From Sphaerolaimus hirsutus (Eukaryota > Nematoda > Chromadorea > Monhysterida > Sphaerolaimidae), in NCBI GenBank assembly GCA_964036195.1, contig OZ038457.1:9451147-9515146 (forward strand): a DNA stretch of 64,000 nucleotides. The letters run 5' to 3'. Below, piece after piece: positions 22,401-30,967 of this stretch. A program made the translations under genes and the position numbers. The notes under the pieces are model-generated. The model did no database searches, was not told the DNA's origin, and was given only the letters and a program-made list of their open reading frames with translations. The number at the start of each line of letters is the position of its first letter. Positions within the stretch are counted from its first letter, which is position 1.

Positions 22401-24781
22401 AGCCCCCCCCCAGAAAATTTTTCCAGCTATCTATCCCTCCGGAGGAGCGATTTGCTATCTATCCAGCCCCCGCGAGGGCCAAAATCCTGGAGACCCCTGC
22501 CCCCCCCCCCACCGTAGGGTCAAAATCTATTATACCCCTGGGCACAGGCGCCTTCACCCAGTGGTCGCCGCGCGACCCCAGCGCCAAGATGATCCTAGAA
22601 CCGTGGCGCGCGCTGCTGCCGCCGGCGACGCTCGCCCGCTTCGTGCACCAGCACGTGCTGCCCAAATTGGACCAGGTGTTCCAGTCTGAGCTGGTCGTGA
22701 ACCCGGCCGATCAGAAGTTGGAGCCGTGGCACTGGGTCGTCGATAATTGGGCCGATGTTTTGGGGAAAAATGTGACTGCTACGCTGCTGTTGAGACACTT
22801 TTTTCCGAAGGTCTGTGGTTGTTTTGGGGTATTATGAATGTGAATAGTGTTCTGAATTTAAAAATGTTGCGGTTCGGGTGCCGGGTTGAAAAATATTCTA
22901 GTCAAAATACGTGTTGGGTTCGTTTAATGAGATATTGTAACAATTAATCAAAAAATTGTCAATAATTAAAACGTAAACGTATTTATTTTCGGCATTTATG
23001 AATTTTAGGCTTGTAATAGGCTTTTAGTAGTGCCGTGTCCGTGTACCGGGTCACGATGTTGTCGGGTTCGGGTCGGTCGCCTCCCAACACTACATTGATC
23101 ATTACCCAATTCGCAGTGGCACAATGCGCTTTACCTGTGGCTGGTATCGCCGAAACCTAACTTGTCAGAGATTGAACGCTGGTACAATGGCTGGAAGAGT
23201 CTATTCCCTCCCGATCTACTCGCGCTGCCTCTTGTAAAAGGTATAATTTATGAATTTGCCTTCAGGGGGCAGTCCCAGACCCTGTCAAATGTCACGCAAA
23301 GTGTCAAAAGTCATGTAAAATGCCCTGTTAAATGGCAAAGCCATGTAAAATGCCCTGCTAAATGGCAAAGTCATGAGTTGCCATTTTCCAGGGCATTTTA
23401 CATGACTTTTGACACTGCATGACATTTGACAGTTTACAGTGCATTTTACAGGGTCAGGGTTGGCACCTGGTGTAGACTTTATTCATCAATACAAAGGTAA
23501 CACGCGCAGATCAACTATCGCTCGCCTTGGAGCAAATGAATCGGGTGCTCAACGGCGGCGCCGCCGTGGCGCCGCGCACCAGTCTGCTGCCGACGCCCGG
23601 CGCCAGCGGCAGGGGTCCTACCGCGGCTGGCGGCAGGGCGGCCGCACTGCTGAAAACAGCCTCCGGCCCTGCCGCCCCGCCGGCCACCTTCAAAGAGTTG
23701 GTCGAAAAGAAGGCGGCCGACAATGCGGTGCCTTTTCTGCCCGTCGCCCCGCCCAAGTTCAGGTGCGTGTTGTTTGCCGTGGTGGTGCTGTTGAAGGGCT
23801 CGCCGGGCCGGAGCTGCGCGGCGCACGTCGTCGCGCTGTGGGACGTTGCTATCTGTGTTGTGAGACTGCGATGGGATAATTTTCTCTACGAAAATCAACG
23901 TCGAAAACCTATTATTCTCAAACCCGCAAACATCACGTTTCAATGATCATCCACATGGGCCACCGAAAATAGCCCAAACCGAGGACATACTTCACAGGAT
24001 CATTTCTGTAGTATGCATCCCCACTCAATCTCACAACACCGGGTGCACGGCCCACCGCGATGATGTGAGGTAGCGCCAGCCCCCGAGCGTGAGCGTCGGC
24101 CGCCTGCCGAATCAGTTCGCTGATTGGTGGGTGGCTAGCGATGACCGCGCCTGTGGCAAGGTGCGTGTGCATTTTGCTATAGGCTCGGGGTTGGCGCACT
24201 CTGAGCGGTTTTCAGCAGTTTTCATTTATCTTCTAGGATTATGTAAGCCGTCACAACGCCCCATGTAAACTGTTTTCTCACACACATAGATGAGTGGCGA
24301 CCATTTGCAAAATCCATTTTGAAAACATTTTTGTGTCTGAAAACCATTGAAAACCGGAATGAGTAGTCTCTGACAACTACGATACATTCTGGTAAACTCA
24401 ATGTTGTTCAAAGATTTATCAGCTTTCCAAATTTAGAGTTACCCAAAATGAAGTATCTGTCAACTACTGTTGATTGAGATTAGCAAGCAGTTACTCATTC
24501 CAGTAACTCGAATGCGTTCAAAACTTTATGAGTATAGTATGACTCATTTATGAGTTTATACATTTTTCTCGATATTTCCATATAAAACTATTGAGTAGTT
24601 ACAATTTTCTAATCCAATTTTCAAATTGTTCTAATCCTCTCGCAGGGAGGGCCGGCCGATCTACTGGCTGGGAAAACTCCAGGTTTATCTGGATGGAAAT
24701 GTCGCTTTTGCGCTGGCGCCCAGCGAGGACAGGTGGCAGCCCATGGGGCTGGACGACATGTTGCGCATCGCCATGCGCTGA
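13458..24781 (+). CDS. TFIP11: Tuftelin-interacting protein 11 / Ntr1 homologue, spliceosome disassembly factor
   Basis: Fourteen exons give 826 residues (human 837): 13458-13569, 14138-14310, 14528-14828, 15234-15451, 15519-15586, 18550-18694, 18953-19059, 19749-19887, 20149-20310, 21500-21779, 22548-22810, 23117-23240, 23510-23762, 24646-24781. The acidic N-terminal TIP domain has DSDDERG in exon 2. The G-patch spans about 147-190, beginning [13 protein letters not shown] and including [21 protein letters not shown] in exon 5 is a family signature. Exons 6-13 encode the helical GCFC region with the paired motifs [15 protein letters not shown] and YLWLVSPKP. The C-terminus [16 protein letters not shown] matches the last strands of the family. 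The protein activates helicase DHX15 to release the intron lariat in the nucleus (family knowledge). The exon 5 donor is the least certain joint. Introns hold six or more transposons and a 5S rRNA copy. Confidence 0.93.
15709..15828 (-). rRNA. 5S ribosomal RNA copy, antisense inside TFIP11 intron 5
   Basis: Read on the minus strand the 120 nt begin GCGTACGGCCAGACCATG and end GGTGCTGTACGCCC, so the first and last bases pair into helix I. The central CCATCCCGTCTGATCTGGCA and the internal promoter blocks AAGTCAAGCACC and GTACTTGGATCGGAGACG are intact, followed by GCCTGGGAA. Five T residues follow immediately, as expected of an RNA polymerase III terminator. The ATCGGAGACGGCC version is what I recall for nematode 5S. 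It is a single copy here, not an array, so it could be a functional dispersed gene or a retroposed copy. No SL RNA sequence was found beside it. Confidence 0.9.
16059..16767. mobile_element. hAT-like element with ATATCG arrays in TFIP11 intron 5
   Basis: Tips are TAGGGTTGGGAC and the inverse GTCCGAACCCTA, flanked by ATCACGAC and ATCACAAA (6 of 8 match). Both ends carry ATATCGATATCGAATATC-type arrays. The interior contains the palindrome GCGCGCAAGCGCGC at about 16270, which also occurs in the GGGATC and AAAAACG families. Confidence 0.78.
16812..18399. mobile_element. Large hAT-like element with GCGCCA arrays in TFIP11 intron 5
   Basis: Tips are TAGTGATGGAAAAAGCGCC and the inverse GCGCTTTTCCATCACTA, flanked by perfect 8-bp duplications ATCGAGAC. 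GCGCCAAGCGCCA arrays fill about 200 bp at each end. The interior has a hairpin of ATGTCAAG-type repeats near 17395-17552 and a nested CCGTATT element (17669-17997). No transposase frame is evident in the 1.6 kb. Confidence 0.9.
17669..17997. mobile_element. Nested TA-flanked CCGTATTTGCTTGAA element
   Basis: CCGTATTTGCTTGAAAAATC and its inverse TTCAAGCAAATACGG are each flanked by TA. Between them are repeated GGGGGAATTATTCGAG units. It is inserted within the 16812-18399 element and is therefore younger. Confidence 0.75.
20735..21434. mobile_element. hAT-like element with AAAAACG arrays in TFIP11 intron 9
   Basis: Tips TAGGGTTGG and inverted CCAACCCTA are flanked by perfect 8-bp duplications ACTCCAGT. 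TTTTTTTAACG and AAAAAACG repeats occur at both ends. The interior includes GCGCGCTTGCGCGC at about 21270. Length is 700 bp. It shares interior sequence with 7033-8047, about 31560-32040 and 37901-38603. Confidence 0.9.
21839..22540. mobile_element. Older CAGGGGTC element with a younger copy nested in its C-run, TFIP11 intron 10
   Basis: The outer copy runs from CAGGGGTCTGCAATCG to TATACCCCTG, seven bases before the exon 11 acceptor. An inner copy (22003-22499, CAGGGGTCTCC to GGAGACCCCTG) is flanked by C runs on both sides, consistent with insertion into a homopolymer. Both contain CTATCTATCTATCC units and long C runs. The outer copy lacks a recognisable target duplication, which fits greater age. 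Confidence 0.65.
23262..23478. repeat. TGACATTT-motif hairpin filling TFIP11 intron 12
   Basis: The left arm CAGGGGGCAGTCCCAGACC mirrors GGGTTGGCACCTG on the right. The body is made of GTCAAATGTCA, GTCATGTAAAATGCC and their complements, forming a near-continuous hairpin. It takes up most of the 269-bp intron. Relatives are at 34216-34378, 37381-37575, 38698-38853, 39411-39640 and 52005-52401. Confidence 0.7.
23995..24171 (-). other. Exon-like open patch on the minus strand of TFIP11 intron 13
   Basis: On the minus strand CTTGCCACAG, a good acceptor, precedes an open, GC-rich stretch encoding protein-like sequence ([19 protein letters not shown], then [16 protein letters not shown]). It is followed by GTATGTCC, a good donor. 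Codon composition looks like the surrounding real exons rather than the intron. I do not recognise the family, and no partner exon was found nearby on this strand. It may be an exon of a nested gene, a pseudogene fragment, or chance. Confidence 0.3.
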
Positions 24782-25118
24782 TGCGTCAATTGTGATTTGT
24801 AAAGTGTGTGTGTTTGCGACGGTGATTTCTATTTATTCGTGTGTTTGAATACTCTGTCGACTTATTGTATCTTCGTTTTGTATGGTCGATTCCGGTGTGA
24901 GTGATTTTGCATTCACCGAATGAATTGCCCTCGCGAACCGACCATTTACTTTGTGTCAAATCATTTGATGTTTTGCTGGACCATTGATCCAACTGGCAAA
25001 CTTCCAAACCTGTCAATTATTTCATCAACAGTATTTAGATCTTCAGACGGGTGAAATAGCTAAACATACATAGTTTCAGGGGTGTTAACGGCAGTGTCCC
25101 GCATTGATCAACAGCCAA

Positions 25119-28100
25119 ATGGATCTGGTCTGTAATTTCCAAAGTTTCTGTCCTCCTACATTTAGTGTTATCTCCATACCACGATCCCTCAGGACGCCTG
25201 CATCTACAGCATCAAGGGGGTGGCCATTTTGGACAATGATGGGAATAGAATTTTGGCCAGATATTACGACGACTCGTTGCCCACGCTGAGGGAGCAGCGC
25301 GCCTTCGAGAAGAATCTCTTCGCCAAGACCCATAAAGCCAATTGTGAGTTTGGGAGGTAATTGGCTGTTAGCAAGATATCAAAATATTGGATTTAAAAAT
25401 TCTTTTACGAAATTGCGGTCGCTGACTTGAACGGCTGAATTATTTGGAGGGTTTCGCTCTGAGAGTGCACAAGTAGGGTTCAAACGGGATTGACTTTTCG
25501 GGATCGGGATCGGGATCGGGATTCACTTTTTGAGATTTCGGGATCGGGATTGGGGTTTCGGGATCGGGATCGGGATTGGTTTTTTGAGATTTCGGGATCG
25601 GGATTGGCCGGGATTGGGGTCACGGGATCGGGATCGGGATTGGGAGTGGCATTTTTCCGGGATCGGGATTGGGTTCTAAAGATAGAGACTTTGGCCATTT
25701 TTCTGGCATTCACAGTTGTTCATAAAGGTCTCAAAACACTGTTGGATGCCAGAAAAGTGGCATAAAATTGACGCTGGGGGTTTGCCCGCACATTTTTGCA
25801 TGCAAAAACGTCATTATTTCACTTTTTATAATTTCCACTAATTTTTCCGGGATCGGGATCCCGGACTTGGGTGTTTCTCGGGATCGGGATTTGAAAATTT
25901 TCGGGATCGGGATCGGGATTGGTATTTTTGGATTTCGGGATCGGGATCGGGATTGGGGTTTCGGGATCGGGATCGGGACTGGTAAATCCCGGAATTTCAC
26001 GGGATCCGGGATCCCGTTTGAACCCTATGCACAAGTCCATTTTATATTTCAAAACCTTGTTTTAAAGTTTTACGTTGGCGCGGTAGTGCAATGTTTGAGT
26101 AGCAAAGCCCCATACTTTTCAGATAACTTAGGCCAGGTGTTAGTGAATTTCAACCCCCCCCCCCCCCCGAGGGTTCGTATAGATGAATCGTATCTATTCC
26201 CCGGCGGGATAGATAGCAAAAAAAATTTTTAGGGATGGGTTGCGGAGGTTCAATATATAGGCTTTTTCAAGGTGTAGAAGGAATTAAAGGCAGAAAAATC
26301 GCTAAAAACTTGTTACAAATCGCTAGAAATAGATGGAAAATCGTCAAATATACGTAAGTGAAAAATGGCTAAATGTAAATATTTAAATAAATAAATATTT
26401 ATGCACGCATAAAAAATAGATTGTTGAGTAGTGTAGAGGGGAAGCGATGTCACAAAACCCGCGCGTTTTATATTATATCTAAAAAAATACCTGCAAATAA
26501 CCAACAAGTTACGGGGATAATAATAATAAAGCGGGTTATAGCCTAAAAAAATTTAATGAGCGGAACTAAATGTGACATTGAAAAGCCAATCTTGAAGGGT
26601 ACCCCTGACCATACTTACTGACGCATTTGATATATAGTGAAAAAAACACTGGGAAATTAATGTATGCACTTTCAAAAGTGAAACTAGATTTTGTAAGGGG
26701 ATTTCGACCGACTCTTCGGGAACACGAGCGCACTTTTGGAAATGAAACTATTTGTTGAATTTGTGCGCTTTCGATGTGAAGATCGTTATTTTTCTGAAAA
26801 TTGGTCGCCATGTGCGAAATCTCACTTCCCTTCACTAAATTGAACTTCTTTGAATGTGTCTTCTTTTCAGCTGAAATAGTACTGCTGGATGGATTTGTGT
26901 GCGTGTACCGTAGCAATGTCGACCTGTTCTTTTATGTGATGGGCGGCACTGAACACAATGAGGTGGGTAAAAAAATTTGCTACGGTCGTGTGGGCCATCC
27001 GCATCCAGGGACGTATCCAGGATTTTCGAGTGGGGGGGGGCTGCTTGTTTACGGAGCCCGGCGAACGGGTGGGGGCTCAGCCCGACCTCCTGAAATTTTG
27101 CCTACATAGTGACGGAATGGCGCCATGGCGCTGGCGCCATTCATAGGCGTCACGCCATGGCGCCATTGGCGCTGGCGCCAGCGCCAGAAAACGCTGTATA
27201 TGTATGATCCGCTGATAATCCGCACGAGCGCGCGAAATTTTTTGCACCTACCATTGAAAAATGTATAGGAAAAGTTGCTTTTACGGGATTTTTTAGGTCC
27301 CACCCCGGGAGCGGAAGGGGGGGGGGGGTGCTGCAGCCCCCCGCCCCCTTGGATACGTCCTTGTCCGCATCCAACCAAGTGACACGTTCAAAAAAATGTT
27401 AAAAATTCCTTGTCAAGTGATAATTATAACATTTTTATTTTTCAATTAATAAAAGAAGTAAATAGAAGTGATTGTCATCTACAAGTTCAATTATCACTTG
27501 AGTTACAACACCCAGCTTAACTTAACACCTGAACCACCGCTCAATTGACACAAAAATCCCCCACCCCCCCCCCCCAGTTGATGCTGGTATCAGCTCTAAA
27601 CTGCCTCTACGAGACCATCTCATCGATCACGCGCAAACTGGTCGAGCGCAAGTCCCTCCTGGACAACATGGACGCGGTGCTGCTCGCCCTGGACGAGTTG
27701 ACCGACGGCGGCATCGTGTTGGAGGCGGATGACAGGGCTCTGGCTAATCGATTGGCCAGGCCGCAGGGCGAGGATTTCAGTTTGAGTGACCAGAGTGTAG
27801 GGCAGTTGGGTAGTAAGGTGTGTTTTGGTTTTGAGATGATTGGTGTGTGTTTTTCAGTGATGGGTGTTTTTCAGATATTTTCAGATTTTCAAATAAAATC
27901 GCAGATATTTTTTATATTTCTGGAAAAACCTGGACATCATAAATATTAATCCGATATTAGTTTATTTTGTCTTCGAAAAGAAAGTCTCTCTGGAAAAAAA
28001 CTGGAGATATTATAAAAATGAAATATTTTATATTTTCTTATTACAAAGCATACGCTCCTGGAAAAATGTCTTTATCCCTCTGATCCATCTGATCCCTCAA

Positions 28101-30591
28101 TGGTGAACCAAACATTAAATATTGGGTCACTGAGAAGTGAAACTCATACATAGGGAAGGTAATTATGTCAACCACCCATAGTAGAAATATGGCCCCCCTC
28201 CTGCGTATATAGTCAATATATCGTTAACCAGTGAACGCAGTGCCTTCCGCGATTTGTTCTTGCTTTTCTACCTTTCGCTTAATACGCGCAGTGGTGAGCT
28301 GGCACGGTGCCAACAATTCGTTTTGTTCATAAATTCAAAAATATGCACCATGCCGTGTCGATTTTTATCTGGCATCTAACGGCAGACGATTTTGAACATG
28401 ATGCTAAATCAATACTAGTTAGGGTTCAAACGGGATCCCTAATCCCGAGAAATTTCGGGATTTTGTGGTCCCGATCCCGATCCCGAAACGTCAATCACGA
28501 TCCCGATCCCGAAATTTGAAAAAGCCAATCCCGATCCCGAGATTTTGAAAATCCCAATCCCGATCCCGAAACAAATGCCCCAATCCCGATCTCGAAAAAA
28601 TTTACAGACACAAAAGGTGCCAGAAATGGCACGTTTAAAGGATCATTTTGTATGCAGTTTGCAATAATTTTGCGCGCAAGCGCGCATTTCCTCACCTTCC
28701 TCTATATCTCTGTTGCGTGGGCATGCGGCACCTTTACAAATGAACTCGATACAGTGCCCATTACCGTAGTTTAAGGTTAATACACATGCATATATGGTAG
28801 ACAGTGGTGTGAATGACAATGCCAGGCCGCCCATTGCGCAGTGCCTAAATAAATATATAGCATTGTTTTGGATGCCAATTTAATCGGCAAAGTATACTTA
28901 TAGTCCTGGCGTCGCTTGGGTCAGTATCGATTGTTTTTCGTATTTTTTTGACACGCCGCGCGCCATTTACATTTGCACGTTTGAGGGGTCAGAGCGGTAA
29001 GCATCAAAGGTGCCGATTTGCGACTAGATCCGACTCCGACTAGTGTGTGTGGCGAGTGTGACAGAGTGCACTAATGAATTGCCACACACACTAGTTGACA
29101 TCGACAGCAGATGTCAACTGGTTCCCACCCCAATTAAAAGCTTGCTCACGAGCCGACAAGCGACGTTCAAGTGAAAGTGTTGTGGTCTGTGCAAAACGCA
29201 GAAAAATTATTGCGGTATGTGCAATGTATACGGCCGGCATGAAGTAATATGTATACAATGCGTATTGTTATTCGCTAGCAAGCTTTGAATTGGGATGGGA
29301 ACCAGTTGACATCTGTTGTCGATGTCAACTAGTGTGCGCGGGGTCAGTATTGGCAAAATCTTGAAAAATTGGAAAAATATTTATAATTTGGTAAAAATTT
29401 ATAGGGAAACACAATTGAACCCATCTGTTTTGAACACATTTGAGTTTACCGGAGCGAGGAGTCTGTCAATTAATGCTGATGGTTTAATTATATTTTCTCA
29501 AATCACCCATTTTTTTCAATACAGTACATATATCGGCGGACATCACACTTAGTATGACAGTGAAAGCGAGTGCGCAATATTCTTTATCGGCGGACATCAT
29601 TATTCCCCCGACATAATCCCCCAGATTAGCACGCTGGTTACATCAGAGTGACCGCACAATACGCACGTAATTCGGCACACGTCTAAAAAATATCTAAATA
29701 CAGTTACGCATACACAATTTAGCTGCGCGAGAGAGGGGCCGAGTTATTCCCGTGTCTCGGGCAGTATCTGATGACCGCTGCGCGCGTGCTGCAAACAGAC
29801 GCACTGCTATCTAGGACTATAAGTATACCTAACCATTTAATCCAACGTTTCTGGCATCCATATTTTTTGGTGTTTTGGGTCATTTTGTGAAATATCAGGG
29901 GGAAAAACCCTGAAAACAAATTTTTTAGGCCTAAATCCCGATCCCGAAAAACGCCAATCCCGATCCCGAAAAAACGCCAATTCCGATCCCGAAAGATCAA
30001 TCCCGATCCCGACCCCGAAATTTCAAAAAGCCAATCCCGATCCCGATCCCGAAATCTCAAAAAAACAATCCCGATCCCGATAAGTCAATACCGTTTGAGC
30101 CCTAATACTAGTGCAGTGTATCAAGTCCACTGCGTATACCATTTTGAATACAAATCGGCAAATCGATAAAGATTCAAGCAGTGCATCGTTGTTTTCCCAT
30201 CGCATCGCAGTCTTTTTCATCGTTTTACCATGTTTTCTTCTTTGTTTTCACGTTTTAGCAAAAGGGATAAAGACTTTTTTTCCACCGGAAATTTGACTTT
30301 GGATCGCTGTCAAATGAGCAGCAAGGACCCCAGAAACCTAAAAAACGACATGTGGCATAAAGGCATACCTTTATCTACAAGAATTCATGCCATGTATGTC
30401 ACTATACGGGTCGCACATTAGCAGGGGAGACATTGAATTTTTTGTTCCCGGTCAGGAGGATAAAGACATTTTTCCAGGAGTGTATATATCTCCCGAATTT
30501 TTGCAATGCTAGTTATGGTTAATCTTCATCTTTCATTTTGCAGCTGTTCGAGACTGCCAAAGATCAGTTCAAATGGTCTCTACTGAAGTGA
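25119..30591 (+). CDS. COPZ1: Coatomer subunit zeta
   Basis: Exons 25193-25343, 26871-26962, 27578-27817 and 30544-30591 are secure. The short first exon is proposed at 25119-25127 (Met-Asp-Leu, donor GTCTGT), giving 179 residues against 177 in human. The longin-like fold is evident: [19 protein letters not shown], then [23 protein letters not shown] and [27 protein letters not shown] precedes the C-terminus DQFKWSLLK. Zeta pairs with gamma-COP in the COPI coat for Golgi-to-ER transport (family knowledge). The gene starts about 340 bp after TFIP11 on the same strand, and TTTCAG lies about 40 nt upstream of the proposed ATG, compatible with trans-splicing. Introns 2, 3 and 4 each contain hAT-like elements. 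The start is the weakest part of the call. Confidence 0.88.
25474..26027. mobile_element. hAT-like element with GGGATC arrays in COPZ1 intron 2
   Basis: Tips TAGGGTTCAAACGGGAT and inverted ATCCCGTTTGAACCCTA are flanked by perfect 8-bp duplications TGCACAAG. GGGATCGGGATCGGGATT arrays occupy both ends, all pointing inward in a mirror arrangement. Length is 554 bp. Confidence 0.93.
27006..27363. mobile_element. hAT-like MITE, CAGGGACGTATCC tips, COPZ1 intron 3
   Basis: CAGGGACGTATCCAGGATTTT and inverted GGATACGTCCTTG are flanked by perfect 8-bp duplications TCCGCATC. It has G-runs inside the tips and a GGCGCCATGGCGCTGGCGCC cluster. Same family as 8276-8710. Confidence 0.9.
28420..30104. mobile_element. 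Large hAT-like element with GGGATC arrays in COPZ1 intron 4
   Basis: Tips TAGGGTTCAAACGGGATCCC and inverted CCGTTTGAGCCCTA are flanked by perfect 8-bp duplications ATACTAGT. CCCGATCCCGA arrays lie at 28440-28600 and 29935-30085. The palindrome GCGCGCAAGCGCGC is at about 28671. The 1.7-kb body includes a nested CACACTAGTTGACA element (29084-29338) and no transposase frame. Confidence 0.9.
29084..29338. mobile_element. Nested CACACTAGTTGACATCGACA element
   Basis: The left tip CACACTAGTTGACATCGACA with GATGTCAACTGGTTCCCA is mirrored by TGGGAACCAGTTGACATC and GATGTCAACTAGTGTG on the right. The tips contain sub-palindromes of TGACATC. Relatives are at 35311-35466 and around 41920-42995. Confidence 0.65.
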
Positions 30592-30967
30592 TTTTATAAA
30601 TATGCTTGATAAGTAATATTTTGAGAATTATTGCGATTTCTACAAAGTAATCATTGGTGGTGTGCATAATTGTTGTGACTCCGTGGTTACCTTTTCGTTG
30701 AGCCTGTGATTTCATATTTTTGAAGTGGTGTCGGTTGTTTGTCAATTTTTGCTAATCTTTTTTAGCCTCTACTGATAATGCCACTTTCATCGGTAAAATT
30801 TTTATTTATTTTGAGAATACCAAAATGAACGGGATGGTGCAGAGATTGGAAAATTCAAAAAAATCTCTAATCAACAAATGTCGTTTACTTATCAACACAC
30901 TAAAGAACTTTACTTATCACTTATCACGTATTTATAATTTATATAATAATTTTTTTTCGCGTAACAA
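30592..30967. other. COPZ1-RAB21 intergenic region
   Basis: 376 bp with no exon. GCTAATCTTTTTTAG at about 30751-30765 is a strong acceptor-like sequence roughly 200 nt before the RAB21 start and could be a 5' UTR intron end or a trans-splice site. No clear AATAAA was found after COPZ1. Confidence 0.35.

Noticed and set aside
23511-23943. Long open frames on both strands over TFIP11 exon 13
   Set aside because: These are shadows of the GC-rich coding exon. Only the frame containing ALEQMNRVL and FKELVEKKA matches the TFIP11 family.
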